Positions 1 to 6,516 of a DNA stretch of 6,986 nucleotides are shown piece after piece. Positions within the stretch are counted from its first letter, which is position 1. Each line of letters opens with the position of its first letter. The stretch comes from an uncultured bacterium (GTDB lineage: Bacteria; Oederibacteriota; PGYV01; CAILUR01). Location: assembly GCA_903837445.1 (NCBI GenBank), contig CAILUR010000112.1:1-6986 (forward strand). Direction: 5' to 3'. The notes beneath the pieces were generated by a model. That model searched no databases. It had not been told where the DNA came from and was given only the letters and a program-made list of their open reading frames with translations. The translations under genes and the position numbers were made by a program.

Positions 1-210
1 ACAAACCTCGGTAGTTATAGTCAAGCCCGGAGGAACCGGCACACCAATATTTGTCATTTCTGCAAGTCCTGCTCCTTTACCACCGAGCAGTTCTTTCATT
101 TTTCCAGTGCCGTCAGCGTGTCCATCTCCAAAGAAATAAACGAATTTCTTTTTACCTTTGGTGGATTTTGTTACGACTTTTTTTGCTTTTTTTGCTGCTT
201 TCTTTGCCAT
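1..210 (-). CDS. ppdK: Pyruvate, phosphate dikinase, N-terminal part (runs off left edge)
   Basis: PPDK interconverts pyruvate + ATP + phosphate and phosphoenolpyruvate + AMP + pyrophosphate in the cytoplasm; many anaerobes run it in the glycolytic direction. Only the first 70 codons are present. Residues 23-70 show the start of the nucleotide-binding domain: FVYFFGDG (23-30), [12 protein letters not shown] (41-52) and the PVPPG-TITTEVC segment (58-70), all very characteristic of PPDK rather than PEP synthase. The ATG at 210 is chosen because a perfect AGGAGG lies 9 bases upstream. The first 22 residues are an unusual extension with 11 lysines, where most PPDKs have only a few residues before the FVYFFG motif. 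The gene has its own promoter and is separated from the upstream operon by a terminator. The family call is very secure; function of the extension is unknown. Confidence 0.95.
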   Translation of the reverse strand, partial: MAKKAAKKAKKVVTKSTKGKKKFVYFFGDGHADGTGKMKELLGGKGAGLAEMTNIGVPVPPGLTITTEVC

Positions 211-219
211 TTTATTACG

Positions 220-225
220 CCTCCT
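220..225 (-). promoter_or_regulatory. Ribosome binding site of ppdK
   Basis: AGGAGG on the minus strand, 9 bases before the ATG at 210. It fixes the start upstream of the lysine-rich extension, so that extension is very probably translated. Confidence 0.85.
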
Positions 226-265
226 ATATGATTTTATTAATTTTATTTTTAGAAAACCAAGAAAA

Positions 266-294
266 ATAATATCATACTACTTTCGTTTTTTCAA
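266..294 (-). promoter_or_regulatory. Sigma-70-type promoter for ppdK
   Basis: On the minus strand a -35 box TTGAAA (289-294) is separated by exactly 17 bases from a -10 box TATTAT (266-271). The bases TGA directly before the -10 box give an extended -10 (TGn) element. Transcription would start near 259, leaving a leader of about 50 bases with the AGGAGG site. It lies downstream of the etfA terminator, which fits an independent ppdK unit. The surroundings are very AT-rich, so chance matches are more likely than usual, but spacing and the extended -10 support it. Confidence 0.6.
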
Positions 295-349
295 CAACAT
301 TTTTTGCTTTTTGTGCTTATTTTATAGCTTGTTTGTGAGTATTTTTTAG

Positions 350-364
350 TGCTTTTTAAAAGCA
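350..364. repeat. Perfect 15-bp odd palindrome in the etfA-ppdK spacer
   Basis: Arms TGCTTTT (350-356) and AAAAGCA (358-364) are exact inverted copies around one central base. It directly abuts the etfA terminator and sits about 55 bp upstream of the ppdK -35 box. As RNA it could form only a weak 6-bp hairpin. It could be an operator-like dyad or merely part of the terminator trailer; nothing in the sequence decides this. Confidence 0.35.
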
Positions 365-394
365 AAAAGGACGACTTTTACAAGCCGTCCTTTT
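364..394 (-). terminator. Intrinsic terminator after etfA
   Basis: The minus-strand RNA forms a 13-bp stem: arm AAAAGGACG (386-394 complement) pairs perfectly with CGTCCTTTT (365-373 complement), extended inward by one G-U pair and CTT/AAG, closed by a GUAA (GNRA) tetraloop. Five U residues follow (364-368). The G-U pair becomes an A-C mismatch on the plus strand, so the structure is built for minus-strand transcripts. It lies 17 bases past the etfA stop and ends the fabD-to-etfA operon. Confidence 0.9.
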
Positions 395-410
395 ACTTTT
401 ATATTATCTC

Positions 411-1418
411 TTAACCCTTTTTTATTCTCTCAGTAAGTGCTGGGACTATTTCAAACAAGTCCCCTACTATGCCAAGCTTTGCTATGGAAAAAATAGGAGC
501 TTCAGCATCTTTATTTATCGCCAAGATTACATCCGAACCCTGCATTCCTGCCATATGTTGTATAGCACCTGAAATACCACAGGCAATATATAACTTTGGA
601 GACACTGTTTTTCCTGTCTGTCCCACCTGATGTGAATAAGGAACCCAACCAGAATCCACTGCAGCGCGTGACGCACCCACAGCTCCGTTTATTGCCTGTG
701 CAAGATCACGAATAATTTTAAAATTATCTCCGCTCCCCACACCACGACCGCCTGACACTATCACATCTGCTTCCGCTATGTTTATAGTGGTTTCCAATTC
801 CTGAATAAAGTCAGTCATTTTAGCCCTAACTTTTATCGAATCAAACTTTATCTCTGGTTTTACAATCTCGCCTTTACGGTTTGCATCCATAGCCAAGGCT
901 TTAAAAACTTTATACCTTGCAGTGGACATTTGTGGTCTTCGTTCTGGCGTAACTATTTTTGCCATAAGGTTTCCGCCAAAAGCCGGCCTTATTTGCATAA
1001 TATCTCTTTTTTCAAAATCCAGTTCAAAAGCTGTGCAGTCTGCAGTAAGCCCAGCGTTTAATTTGATAGACACTCTTGGGAAAAAAGCACGCCCTACTGC
1101 GGTGGCGCCTGTCCATATTATTTCTGGTTTAAATTGCTCTGCTAACTGTGCGAGCACTCCAGCATATGCTTCATCATCAAAATATTTAAGCATAGGATTG
1201 TCCACTACATATACTTTATCCGCTCCAGCAGCTACGAGTTGCGAAGCCAGTGGGGTGATGCCATCTCCCATTAAAACTGCCGCCAGTTCTACTTTTAATT
1301 GGTCGGCGATTTCTCTGCCTTTTCCTAAAAGTTCATAACTTACATTATGCAGTACGCCGTGCCTGTGCTCGGCTACTATCCATACTCCTTTAAAATCTGC
1401 TTTGTTAAATTCTGCCAT
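411..1418 (-). CDS. etfA: Electron transfer flavoprotein, alpha subunit
   Basis: The large ETF subunit binds the FAD that passes electrons to or from acyl-CoA dehydrogenase. Counting from the ATG at 1418 (335 aa, normal length), the N-terminal domain opens with [19 protein letters not shown], followed by [10 protein letters not shown] (144-153). The C-terminal FAD domain shows SGGRGVGS (222-229), [11 protein letters not shown] (248-258), [19 protein letters not shown] (266-284) and DAEAPIF (304-310), all typical of EtfA. A GTG at 1430 gives a 339-residue version overlapping the etfB stop as GTGA. I prefer the ATG because GAGG stands 6 bases before it, while the GTG has no clear binding site. 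The N-terminal segment and RPAFGGN motif resemble clostridial bifurcating EtfA proteins. It is the last gene of the operon, with the terminator just behind it. Confidence 0.96.
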   Translation of the reverse strand: MAEFNKADFKGVWIVAEHRHGVLHNVSYELLGKGREIADQLKVELAAVLMGDGITPLASQLVAAGADKVYVVDNPMLKYFDDEAYAGVLAQLAEQFKPEIIWTGATAVGRAFFPRVSIKLNAGLTADCTAFELDFEKRDIMQIRPAFGGNLMAKIVTPERRPQMSTARYKVFKALAMDANRKGEIVKPEIKFDSIKVRAKMTDFIQELETTINIAEADVIVSGGRGVGSGDNFKIIRDLAQAINGAVGASRAAVDSGWVPYSHQVGQTGKTVSPKLYIACGISGAIQHMAGMQGSDVILAINKDAEAPIFSIAKLGIVGDLFEIVPALTERIKKG

Positions 1419-1424
1419 ATCGTG

Positions 1425-1428
1425 CCTC
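1425..1428 (-). promoter_or_regulatory. Ribosome binding site deciding the etfA start
   Basis: GAGG on the minus strand, 6 bases before the ATG at 1418, overlapping the end of etfB. It favours ATG 1418 over the in-frame GTG at 1430. Confidence 0.6.
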
Positions 1429-2218
1429 ACTTTATAAAGCCGAGATCTTTAACACGGTTAAAAACTTTATCCGCTTTTTCAGCGGCATCAGCTCCGTCTA
1501 TCATCTCAGCTTTTCCAAATTTTCTCTCTGGGGACCAGGATTTCGCCACCCTGGTTGGAGAGTTCTTGAGGCCTACCATCGCAGGATCTCCATTTACATC
1601 CGCAAGTGACCAAGTCGGTACTTCATATTTTTTAGCGCGCATTTTTCCTTTTAATGATTCCAAACGCGGCTCGTTAATTTCTTTTACTACAGTAAGTGCC
1701 ACGGGGAGTGTGGCTTTAACCACATCCACTCCATCTTCCATCATGCGTTCTACTGTTATTTCAGTTTCAGAAACTTCCCTCACTTTTTTTACCCAGGTCA
1801 CGCAAGGGATATCAAGATACTCTGCGACTGACGGCCCTACCTGAGCAGTGTCTCCGTCTATTGCCTGTTTTCCAAACAATATCATATTATAACCAAGTTT
1901 TTTACACATTTGCGCCACAGCATAAGAAGTGGCCCAGGTATCAGAACCAGCGAGGGCACGGTCAGACAACAACACTGCCTCGTCCACGCCCATAGCGATT
2001 GCAATTTTTAACATTTCTTTTGCCATTGGCGGCCCCATAGTTACCACTGTCACTTTTCCGCCGAGTTTTTCTTTTAATCTCAAACCCTCTTCTACTGCAT
2101 ACATATCAAAAGGATTCATTGTAGTCCCTGCTGTTTCTCTTTTTAAGGTACCTGTCTCCGGATCTACTTTTATATCCGTCGTATCCGGCACCTGTTTAAC
2201 GCAAACTACAATATCCAT
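1427..2218 (-). CDS. etfB: Electron transfer flavoprotein, beta subunit
   Basis: The small ETF subunit pairs with EtfA. In ordinary ETFs it holds AMP; in bifurcating ETFs it holds a second FAD and receives hydride from NADH. The protein has 263 residues, the usual length. It opens with MDIVVCVKQVPDTTDIKVDP, then shows TVVTMGPP (57-64), SDRALAGSDTWATS (85-98), KQAIDGDTAQVGP (117-129), NEPR (182-185) and LKNSPTRV (217-224). DTWATS and AIDGDTAQVGP match the clostridial-type EtfB pattern, where mitochondrial and respiratory EtfB instead has AIDDDCNQTG. This makes an FAD-binding, bifurcation-capable subunit likely but does not prove it. The start has AAGGAG 6 bases upstream. A 62-bp AT-rich gap separates it from the dehydrogenase gene, and its TGA stop is 8 bases before the preferred etfA ATG. 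Confidence 0.97.
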   Translation of the reverse strand: MDIVVCVKQVPDTTDIKVDPETGTLKRETAGTTMNPFDMYAVEEGLRLKEKLGGKVTVVTMGPPMAKEMLKIAIAMGVDEAVLLSDRALAGSDTWATSYAVAQMCKKLGYNMILFGKQAIDGDTAQVGPSVAEYLDIPCVTWVKKVREVSETEITVERMMEDGVDVVKATLPVALTVVKEINEPRLESLKGKMRAKKYEVPTWSLADVNGDPAMVGLKNSPTRVAKSWSPERKFGKAEMIDGADAAEKADKVFNRVKDLGFIK

Positions 2219-2280
2219 TTTTAGCTCCTTTTCATTAAATACACTTTCTATTTTTATATACTACAAGCACAATTATATTT

Positions 2281-3456
2281 TTACTTTTTTTTCTGGGCAG
2301 ATTCTTTTATTAACTTTGCCGCTATTTCATTTAACTGAATTTGACTTGTGCCTTCATAAATCTGTGTTATTTTGGCATCTCTCATCATTTTTTCTACTGG
2401 GTATTCTTTCATATAACCATAGCCACCAAATATCTGAACTGCGTTTGTGGTGACCTTCATAGCCACTTCCGAAGCGTAATACTTGCAAAAAGCAGAGTCC
2501 TTAGCAAAATCAGTAGCTCCCGCATCCACGCTGCGTGAGACAGCATAAACAAGTGAACGCGCTGCTTCTACTTCCACTGCCATTATTGCGAGCATATGTT
2601 GTACTGCCTGAAAACCTGAAATTTTTTGCCCAAACTGTTCTCTTTGTCTCGCATAGGCAAGGGACTCATCAAGTGCGCCTGCGGCTATGCCGAGTGCCTG
2701 TGCTGCCACTCCTGGTCTTGAATGATTTAAAGTGCCTACCGCAATAATAAAACCAGTGCCTTCTTTTCCGCCTACGAGATTTTCTTCAGGCACTTCGCAA
2801 TCCTGAAAAATAAGTTCTGTAGTCGCCGAAGCCCGGATTCCCATTTTATTTTCTTTTTTTCCAAAAGTAAATCCAGGAGTTCCTTTTTCAACTATGAAAC
2901 ACGAACAACCTCTGGCCCCTTTTGATTTATCCGTCATAGCAAACACAGTGTAGGTCTCAGCTTCAAAGCCATTAGTTATCCACTGTTTTGTGCCATTCAA
3001 TATATATTTATTTCCTTTTTTTACCGCTGTAGTTCTCATAGCACCGGCATCAGAGCCCGCGCCAGCTTCTGTAAGACCAAAAGCCGCAAGTTTTTTTCCT
3101 GAAGCCACATCTGGCAAATATTTTTTCTTCTGTGCTTCTGTCGCCCCCAGCAATATTGGAAAGGTTCCCAAGGCTGATGCCGCATTTGATAGTGCAATTC
3201 CACCGCAAACTTTCGACATTTCTTCGGTTGCAAGCACGAGTTGCATTATTCCTTTGCTTCCTTTAGGGGACATTCCTCCGTATTCTTCTGGAATATACAA
3301 TCCGCAAAGTCCGGCATTCGCCATTTCCTTTACCATATCCCATGGAAAAATACCTTCAGCATCATAGTGTTCCCTGACAGGTTTTATTTTCTTTTGGGCA
3401 ATCTCCCTGGATGTCTCTATAATCATTTGTTCTTCGTCTGTGAAAAAATAATTCAT
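2281..3456 (-). CDS. Acyl-CoA dehydrogenase, short-chain/butyryl-CoA dehydrogenase-like
   Basis: This FAD enzyme oxidises acyl-CoA to trans-2-enoyl-CoA, or does the reverse in fermenters, and exchanges electrons with ETF. The protein is 391 residues, a full-length family member. The N-terminal helical domain begins NYFFTDEEQ. The middle domain has the flavin/substrate motif LTEAGAGSDAGAM (128-140) and QWITNG (158-163). The C-terminal domain has RQREQFGQ (270-277), QIFGGYGY (341-348) and ITQIYEGTSQIQ (363-374). Glu368 in IYEGT is the expected catalytic base, at the position used by butyryl- and medium-chain dehydrogenases. The Arg that usually follows this motif (QR) is Leu375 here. AAGGAGG lies 10 bases before the ATG, which overlaps the rnc stop as ATGA. 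With etfBA downstream, it is most like anaerobic bcd-etfBA modules. Chain length and direction cannot be read from the sequence. Confidence 0.95.
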   Translation of the reverse strand: MNYFFTDEEQMIIETSREIAQKKIKPVREHYDAEGIFPWDMVKEMANAGLCGLYIPEEYGGMSPKGSKGIMQLVLATEEMSKVCGGIALSNAASALGTFPILLGATEAQKKKYLPDVASGKKLAAFGLTEAGAGSDAGAMRTTAVKKGNKYILNGTKQWITNGFEAETYTVFAMTDKSKGARGCSCFIVEKGTPGFTFGKKENKMGIRASATTELIFQDCEVPEENLVGGKEGTGFIIAVGTLNHSRPGVAAQALGIAAGALDESLAYARQREQFGQKISGFQAVQHMLAIMAVEVEAARSLVYAVSRSVDAGATDFAKDSAFCKYYASEVAMKVTTNAVQIFGGYGYMKEYPVEKMMRDAKITQIYEGTSQIQLNEIAAKLIKESAQKKK

Positions 3457-4139
3457 TTTTTTATTTCCTCCTTAATTTTTTTTATCGCTTGTTTAGCTGC
3501 GTTCTGTTCAGCTTCTTTAATTGTTTTGGCCTTTCCGTTTCCAGCAATTTTGCCTTTTGCAAAAACCTCTATATGAAAAGTTTTATTATGGTCTTCACCT
3601 TCGGTTTTTACTATTCTATAAACCGGAAGTTCTCCATACACATTCAACATTTTTATTTGAAGTTCTGATTTGTAATCTCCGAAGCTACGCTTGTTCTTTG
3701 ACTTTTTAAGGTCGTCCCCGTATATTTTAAGGACAAACTCCCGTGCCGCAGTAAACCCTTTGATAAGATAAACAGCTCCTATAAGTGCCTCTACCACATC
3801 ACTTATAATTTTTTTGTTTGTCTTGATTTCTTTATTTGTAAGAGCGCTTCCATACTTTGCGAACTTTATTATATTATTTCTTTTCCCGATATTATATAGC
3901 ACTTCTTTACTTACTAAATAACTTTTTGTTTTTGAAAGTTCTCCGACATCCACTTTCGGTTCAAACTCTTTATACAAGAACTCTATTACTATAAGACCAA
4001 GTACAGCATCTCCCAAAAACTCCAGACGCTCGTAGTGAGTGTCTCCCGAGGACTTATGGGTAAATGCCGCCTTTATAAGTTTATGTTCCGAGAGTTTATT
4101 TTCTTTCAGATAACTCTCAAGGTATCCTTTTTCCGGCAT
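3453..4139 (-). CDS. rnc: Ribonuclease III
   Basis: RNase III cuts double-stranded RNA and processes rRNA precursors and some mRNAs. The protein is 228 residues, near the E. coli length of 226. The catalytic domain carries the signature ERLEFLGDAVL (37-47), with the metal-binding acidic residues Glu37, Glu40, Asp44, Asp114 and Glu117 all present. A double-stranded-RNA-binding domain follows from about 154 to 225, ending in the lysine- and alanine-rich helix AEQNAAKQAIKKIK. The start codon shares one base with the fabF stop (TAATG) and no good Shine-Dalgarno is seen, so translation probably depends on ribosomes finishing fabF. The TGA stop overlaps the next start (ATGA). rnc beside acpP-fabF is a widespread arrangement. 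All key residues are intact. Confidence 0.98.
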   Translation of the reverse strand: MPEKGYLESYLKENKLSEHKLIKAAFTHKSSGDTHYERLEFLGDAVLGLIVIEFLYKEFEPKVDVGELSKTKSYLVSKEVLYNIGKRNNIIKFAKYGSALTNKEIKTNKKIISDVVEALIGAVYLIKGFTAAREFVLKIYGDDLKKSKNKRSFGDYKSELQIKMLNVYGELPVYRIVKTEGEDHNKTFHIEVFAKGKIAGNGKAKTIKEAEQNAAKQAIKKIKEEIKK

Positions 4140-5380
4140 TACTTTACGAACTTTTTTACTATGAGACTTGCGTTATGTCCGCCAAACCCAAATGAATTTG
4201 AAAGTGCGTAAGTGACTTCCGCTTCTCTTTTCACTTTTGGAACATAATCAAGATCACATAGCGGATCTGGATTATCAAGGTTTACGGTAGGATGTACCAC
4301 ATTGTGTTTAGTAGATAAAGCTGCCACTATCAATTCCACCGCGCCAGTACCTCCGAGCATATGTCCTGTCATAGACTTGGTGGAAGAAATCATAAGTTTT
4401 TTTGCGTGCTCTCCGAACACGGATTTTATTCCCCTGGTTTCGGCAATATCGCCTATCAAGGTAGAAGTGCCGTGCGCGTTAATATACTGTACCTCTTCCG
4501 GTTTAATCCCTGCATCAGCCAACGCTTTTTTCATAGCAAGCGCTCCGCCTTCACCATTTTCCGGAGGAGAGGTCATATGAAAAGCATCATTTGAGGCGCC
4601 ATAGCCCACTATCTCGGCCAGTATGTTTGCACCACGAGCCAGTGCCGCCTCCAACGGTTCAAGGACAACAATCCCTGCGCCATCAGCCATAACAAAACCA
4701 TCTCGGTCTTTGTCAAAAGGTCTGCACGCATGAGTAGGATCATCATTTCTACACGAAAGACTTTTTGCCGAACAAAAACCAGCAAGTCCCAAAGGCGTGA
4801 TTGCGCCTTCCGAACCACCAGCCAAAGCTATATCTGCTTCGCCCCTGACTATCATTCTAAAAGCTTCGCCTATAGAATGAGAGCCTGTGGCGCATGCTGT
4901 CACGATACAAAAATTTGGACCACGCAAGCCGTGTTTCAAAGAAATAAAAGCGCTTGCCATATTTGGAATAAGTAAAGGAATTAAAAAAGGAGAAACCCTT
5001 GAAGGCCCTTTCTCCATAAGTATTGTATGCTGTTCTTCCGTGACATTTATTCCGCCTATTCCAGAACCCACCAGCACCGCTACATTGTCCCTGTTTACTT
5101 TTTCTAAATCAAGCCCAGAAGATTCAAGAGCTTCTTTTGCCGCCTTAAGTGCGTACTGAATAAATCTTGGTATTCTTCTGGCTTCTTTTTTGTCAAGGAC
5201 TTCAAGCGGATCAAAACCTTTTATCTCGCCTGCGATACGCGTGTCGTGCTTTGACGCATCAATGACAGTAATCGGCCCGATACCTGATTTTCCTTCGAGC
5301 AAAGCACTCCAAGTTTCTGGTACGCTATTGCCTACCGGAGTGAGAACGCCTGCTCCTGTTATCACAACTCTTTTTTTCAT
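4139..5380 (-). CDS. fabF: 3-oxoacyl-ACP synthase II (beta-ketoacyl-ACP synthase II)
   Basis: FabF condenses malonyl-ACP with a growing acyl-ACP, releasing CO2, in the elongation step of type II fatty acid synthesis. The 413-residue protein begins KKRVVITGAGVLTPVG. The active site is complete: nucleophile Cys163 in TACATGSHSIGEA, His303 in NAHGTST, Lys335 and His340 in SSTKSMTGHMLGG. These numbers coincide with E. coli FabF. The Gly- and Phe-rich segment NSFGFGGHN (395-403) near the C-terminus forms the acyl-pocket loop. After His303 it has STLIGD where STP is more usual, a minor variation. GAGGAG stands 10 bases before the ATG, and 31 bases separate it from acpP. FabF, rather than FabB, is favoured by the neighbourhood and overall fit. 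Confidence 0.98.
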   Translation of the reverse strand: MKKRVVITGAGVLTPVGNSVPETWSALLEGKSGIGPITVIDASKHDTRIAGEIKGFDPLEVLDKKEARRIPRFIQYALKAAKEALESSGLDLEKVNRDNVAVLVGSGIGGINVTEEQHTILMEKGPSRVSPFLIPLLIPNMASAFISLKHGLRGPNFCIVTACATGSHSIGEAFRMIVRGEADIALAGGSEGAITPLGLAGFCSAKSLSCRNDDPTHACRPFDKDRDGFVMADGAGIVVLEPLEAALARGANILAEIVGYGASNDAFHMTSPPENGEGGALAMKKALADAGIKPEEVQYINAHGTSTLIGDIAETRGIKSVFGEHAKKLMISSTKSMTGHMLGGTGAVELIVAALSTKHNVVHPTVNLDNPDPLCDLDYVPKVKREAEVTYALSNSFGFGGHNASLIVKKFVK

Positions 5381-5411
5381 ACTGATAGCTCTCCTCGTAA
5401 TTCGTGAAAAA

Positions 5412-5660
5412 CTATTTTGCCGATTTTCCTTTAATGTAGTTGATAGTGTCGCCTACTGTTCTTACTTTTTCAGCATCTTCGTCTGGAATTTCTACTCCAA
5501 ATTCCTCTTCAAGCGCCATAACAAGCTCCACTGTGTCAAGCGAGTCCGCTCCAAGATCATCAATAAACGAAGACTCCGGTTTTACTTCCGCCGCGTCTAC
5601 ACCAAGCTGAGCTACGATTACATCTTTTACTCTTTCTTCAATTGTTTTTGCGTCTGCCAT
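5412..5660 (-). CDS. acpP: Acyl carrier protein
   Basis: AcpP carries the growing acyl chain on a 4'-phosphopantetheine arm and hands it between FabD, FabF, FabG and other enzymes. The protein has 82 residues, close to the usual 75-80. Ser40 in [20 protein letters not shown] is the attachment site, followed by the acidic recognition helix II; the DSL motif is exact. The overall composition is strongly acidic, as expected. It has the best ribosome binding site in the window, consistent with the high expression ACP needs. It sits between fabG and fabF, the standard order. The stop is TAG. Confidence 0.98.
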   Translation of the reverse strand: MADAKTIEERVKDVIVAQLGVDAAEVKPESSFIDDLGADSLDTVELVMALEEEFGVEIPDEDAEKVRTVGDTINYIKGKSAK

Positions 5661-5667
5661 TTCTAAT

Positions 5668-5675
5668 ACCTCCTT
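5668..5675 (-). promoter_or_regulatory. Strong ribosome binding site of acpP
   Basis: AAGGAGGT, an eight-base match to the anti-Shine-Dalgarno sequence, 7 bases before the acpP ATG. It is the longest such match in the window and fits the need for more ACP than of the enzymes encoded around it. Confidence 0.8.
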
Positions 5676-5701
5676 GAATTTTAATTTCTTTTTTATTTTT
5701 A

Positions 5702-5719
5702 GCTGACTTTACAGCCAGC
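5702..5719 (-). other. RNA hairpin with GUAA tetraloop in the fabG-acpP spacer
   Basis: On the minus strand GCTGGCT pairs with AGTCAGC (7 bp with one G-U pair) around a GUAA loop. The G-U would be an A-C mismatch on the plus strand. It is followed by an A-rich run, not a U tract, so it is not a standard terminator. It begins 14 bases past the fabG stop and ends 26 bases before the acpP ribosome binding site. A processing or 3'-protection element is possible. Confidence 0.45.
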
Positions 5720-5733
5720 GTTTTACTCTTTCC

Positions 5734-6477
5734 TTACATTGCCATTCCGCCGTCCACCCTTATCGTCTCTCCTGTGATATAAGAAGAAAGGTCTGAAGCT
5801 AAAAACAAAGCCGCATTTGCCACATCCTGCGGTGTGCCCATTGTCTTTGCTGGAATAAATGCAAGCATTTTTTCCTTTACTTCTTCGCTTAGCTTATCAG
5901 TCATCGCCGTCTGTATATAACCTGGACAAACCGCGTTTACTCTTACATTTCTTGAAGCAAGTTCCTTGGCTACGCTTTTAGTTATACCTATAACTCCGGC
6001 TTTAGATGCTGAGTAGTTTGTCTGAGCGGCATTGCCCATAAGACCAATTACAGAAGAAATATTGATTATATTACCAGCTCTTTGTTTCATCATTATTTTA
6101 CCAACTGCTCTGGTAAAATTGAAAACGCCTTTCAAGTTTATCGCGATTACAAGATCCCACTCCTGCTCGGTCATTCTTATGAGCAGATTGTCTCTTGTGA
6201 TACCCGCATTGTTGACAAGTATATCAATCCGCTTAAATTTGTCAACCACATTATTAACCACGGCTTCCACTTCGGAAGTATTGGAAACATCACACTTAAA
6301 AGCCTCAGCAGCTACTCCAAAACCCCTTAATTTATTGGCAGTTTCTGTTGCTTTCTCGAGATTTACATCAAGCACCGCTATAGAGGCGCCTTCCTTTGCC
6401 AGTGTTGTGGCTATGGCTTCCCCGATTCCCTGAGCGCCGCCTGTGACTAAAGCTACTTTTCCTGCTACTAATGGCAT
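5734..6477 (-). CDS. fabG: 3-oxoacyl-ACP reductase
   Basis: FabG reduces 3-oxoacyl-ACP to 3-hydroxyacyl-ACP, the first reduction of each elongation cycle. The 247-residue protein is a complete short-chain dehydrogenase/reductase. It has the dinucleotide motif TGGAQGIG (12-19), CDV (62-64), NNAG (89-92), and the catalytic tetrad Asn114, Ser142, Tyr155, Lys159 (ISSVIG and YSASK). PGYIQTAMT (185-193) and the C-terminal VDGGMAM are typical FabG features. Gln16 replaces the Arg that grips the NADPH phosphate in E. coli FabG, and Asp37 (VLDVN) sits at the end of the second strand, a usual marker of NADH use. The start has AGGAGG 6 bases upstream. Position between fabD and acpP supports the FabG call over other SDRs. 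Confidence 0.97.
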   Translation of the reverse strand: MPLVAGKVALVTGGAQGIGEAIATTLAKEGASIAVLDVNLEKATETANKLRGFGVAAEAFKCDVSNTSEVEAVVNNVVDKFKRIDILVNNAGITRDNLLIRMTEQEWDLVIAINLKGVFNFTRAVGKIMMKQRAGNIINISSVIGLMGNAAQTNYSASKAGVIGITKSVAKELASRNVRVNAVCPGYIQTAMTDKLSEEVKEKMLAFIPAKTMGTPQDVANAALFLASDLSSYITGETIRVDGGMAM

Positions 6478-6495
6478 TTATTTCCTCCTAAATAC

Positions 6496-6516
6496 GCATT
6501 TGCCCCAAGGCAATGC
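6496..6516 (-). other. Hairpin just upstream of the fabG ribosome binding site
   Basis: On the minus strand GCATTGCC pairs with GGCAAATGC around a UUGG loop, an 8-bp stem with one bulged A. The foot of the stem lies 6 bases before the AGGAGG of fabG. No U tract follows, so it is not a terminator. It might influence fabG translation or protect mRNA ends; no known fatty-acid regulator site is recognised. Confidence 0.35.

Noticed and set aside
51..349. Plus-strand open frames of 72 and 63 codons rich in Phe and Leu, looking like small membrane proteins
   Set aside because: They are antisense to the lysine-rich start of ppdK and to its A/T-rich leader; poly-A/T DNA produces Phe/Leu-rich frames by chance. 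No binding site or promoter supports them.
211..364. Riboswitch or small RNA in the etfA-ppdK spacer
   Set aside because: Apart from the promoter, the short palindrome and the ppdK binding site, the stretch is low-complexity A/T sequence with no stable multi-helix fold or known aptamer core.
922..1844. Long plus-strand frames opposite etfA and etfB (138 and 165 codons)
   Set aside because: Complete, conserved ETF genes occupy the other strand; the translations have serine-rich, family-less composition typical of antisense shadows.
2219..2280. Possible internal promoter before etfB: a perfect TATAAT on the minus strand at 2272-2277
   Set aside because: No acceptable -35 box or extended -10 lies at the right distance, and such hexamers are frequent in AT-rich spacers. 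The gap otherwise holds only the etfB binding site.
5190..5666. 158-codon plus-strand frame spanning the acpP-fabF junction
   Set aside because: It is fully antisense to acpP and the start of fabF, has no ribosome binding site and resembles no family I know.
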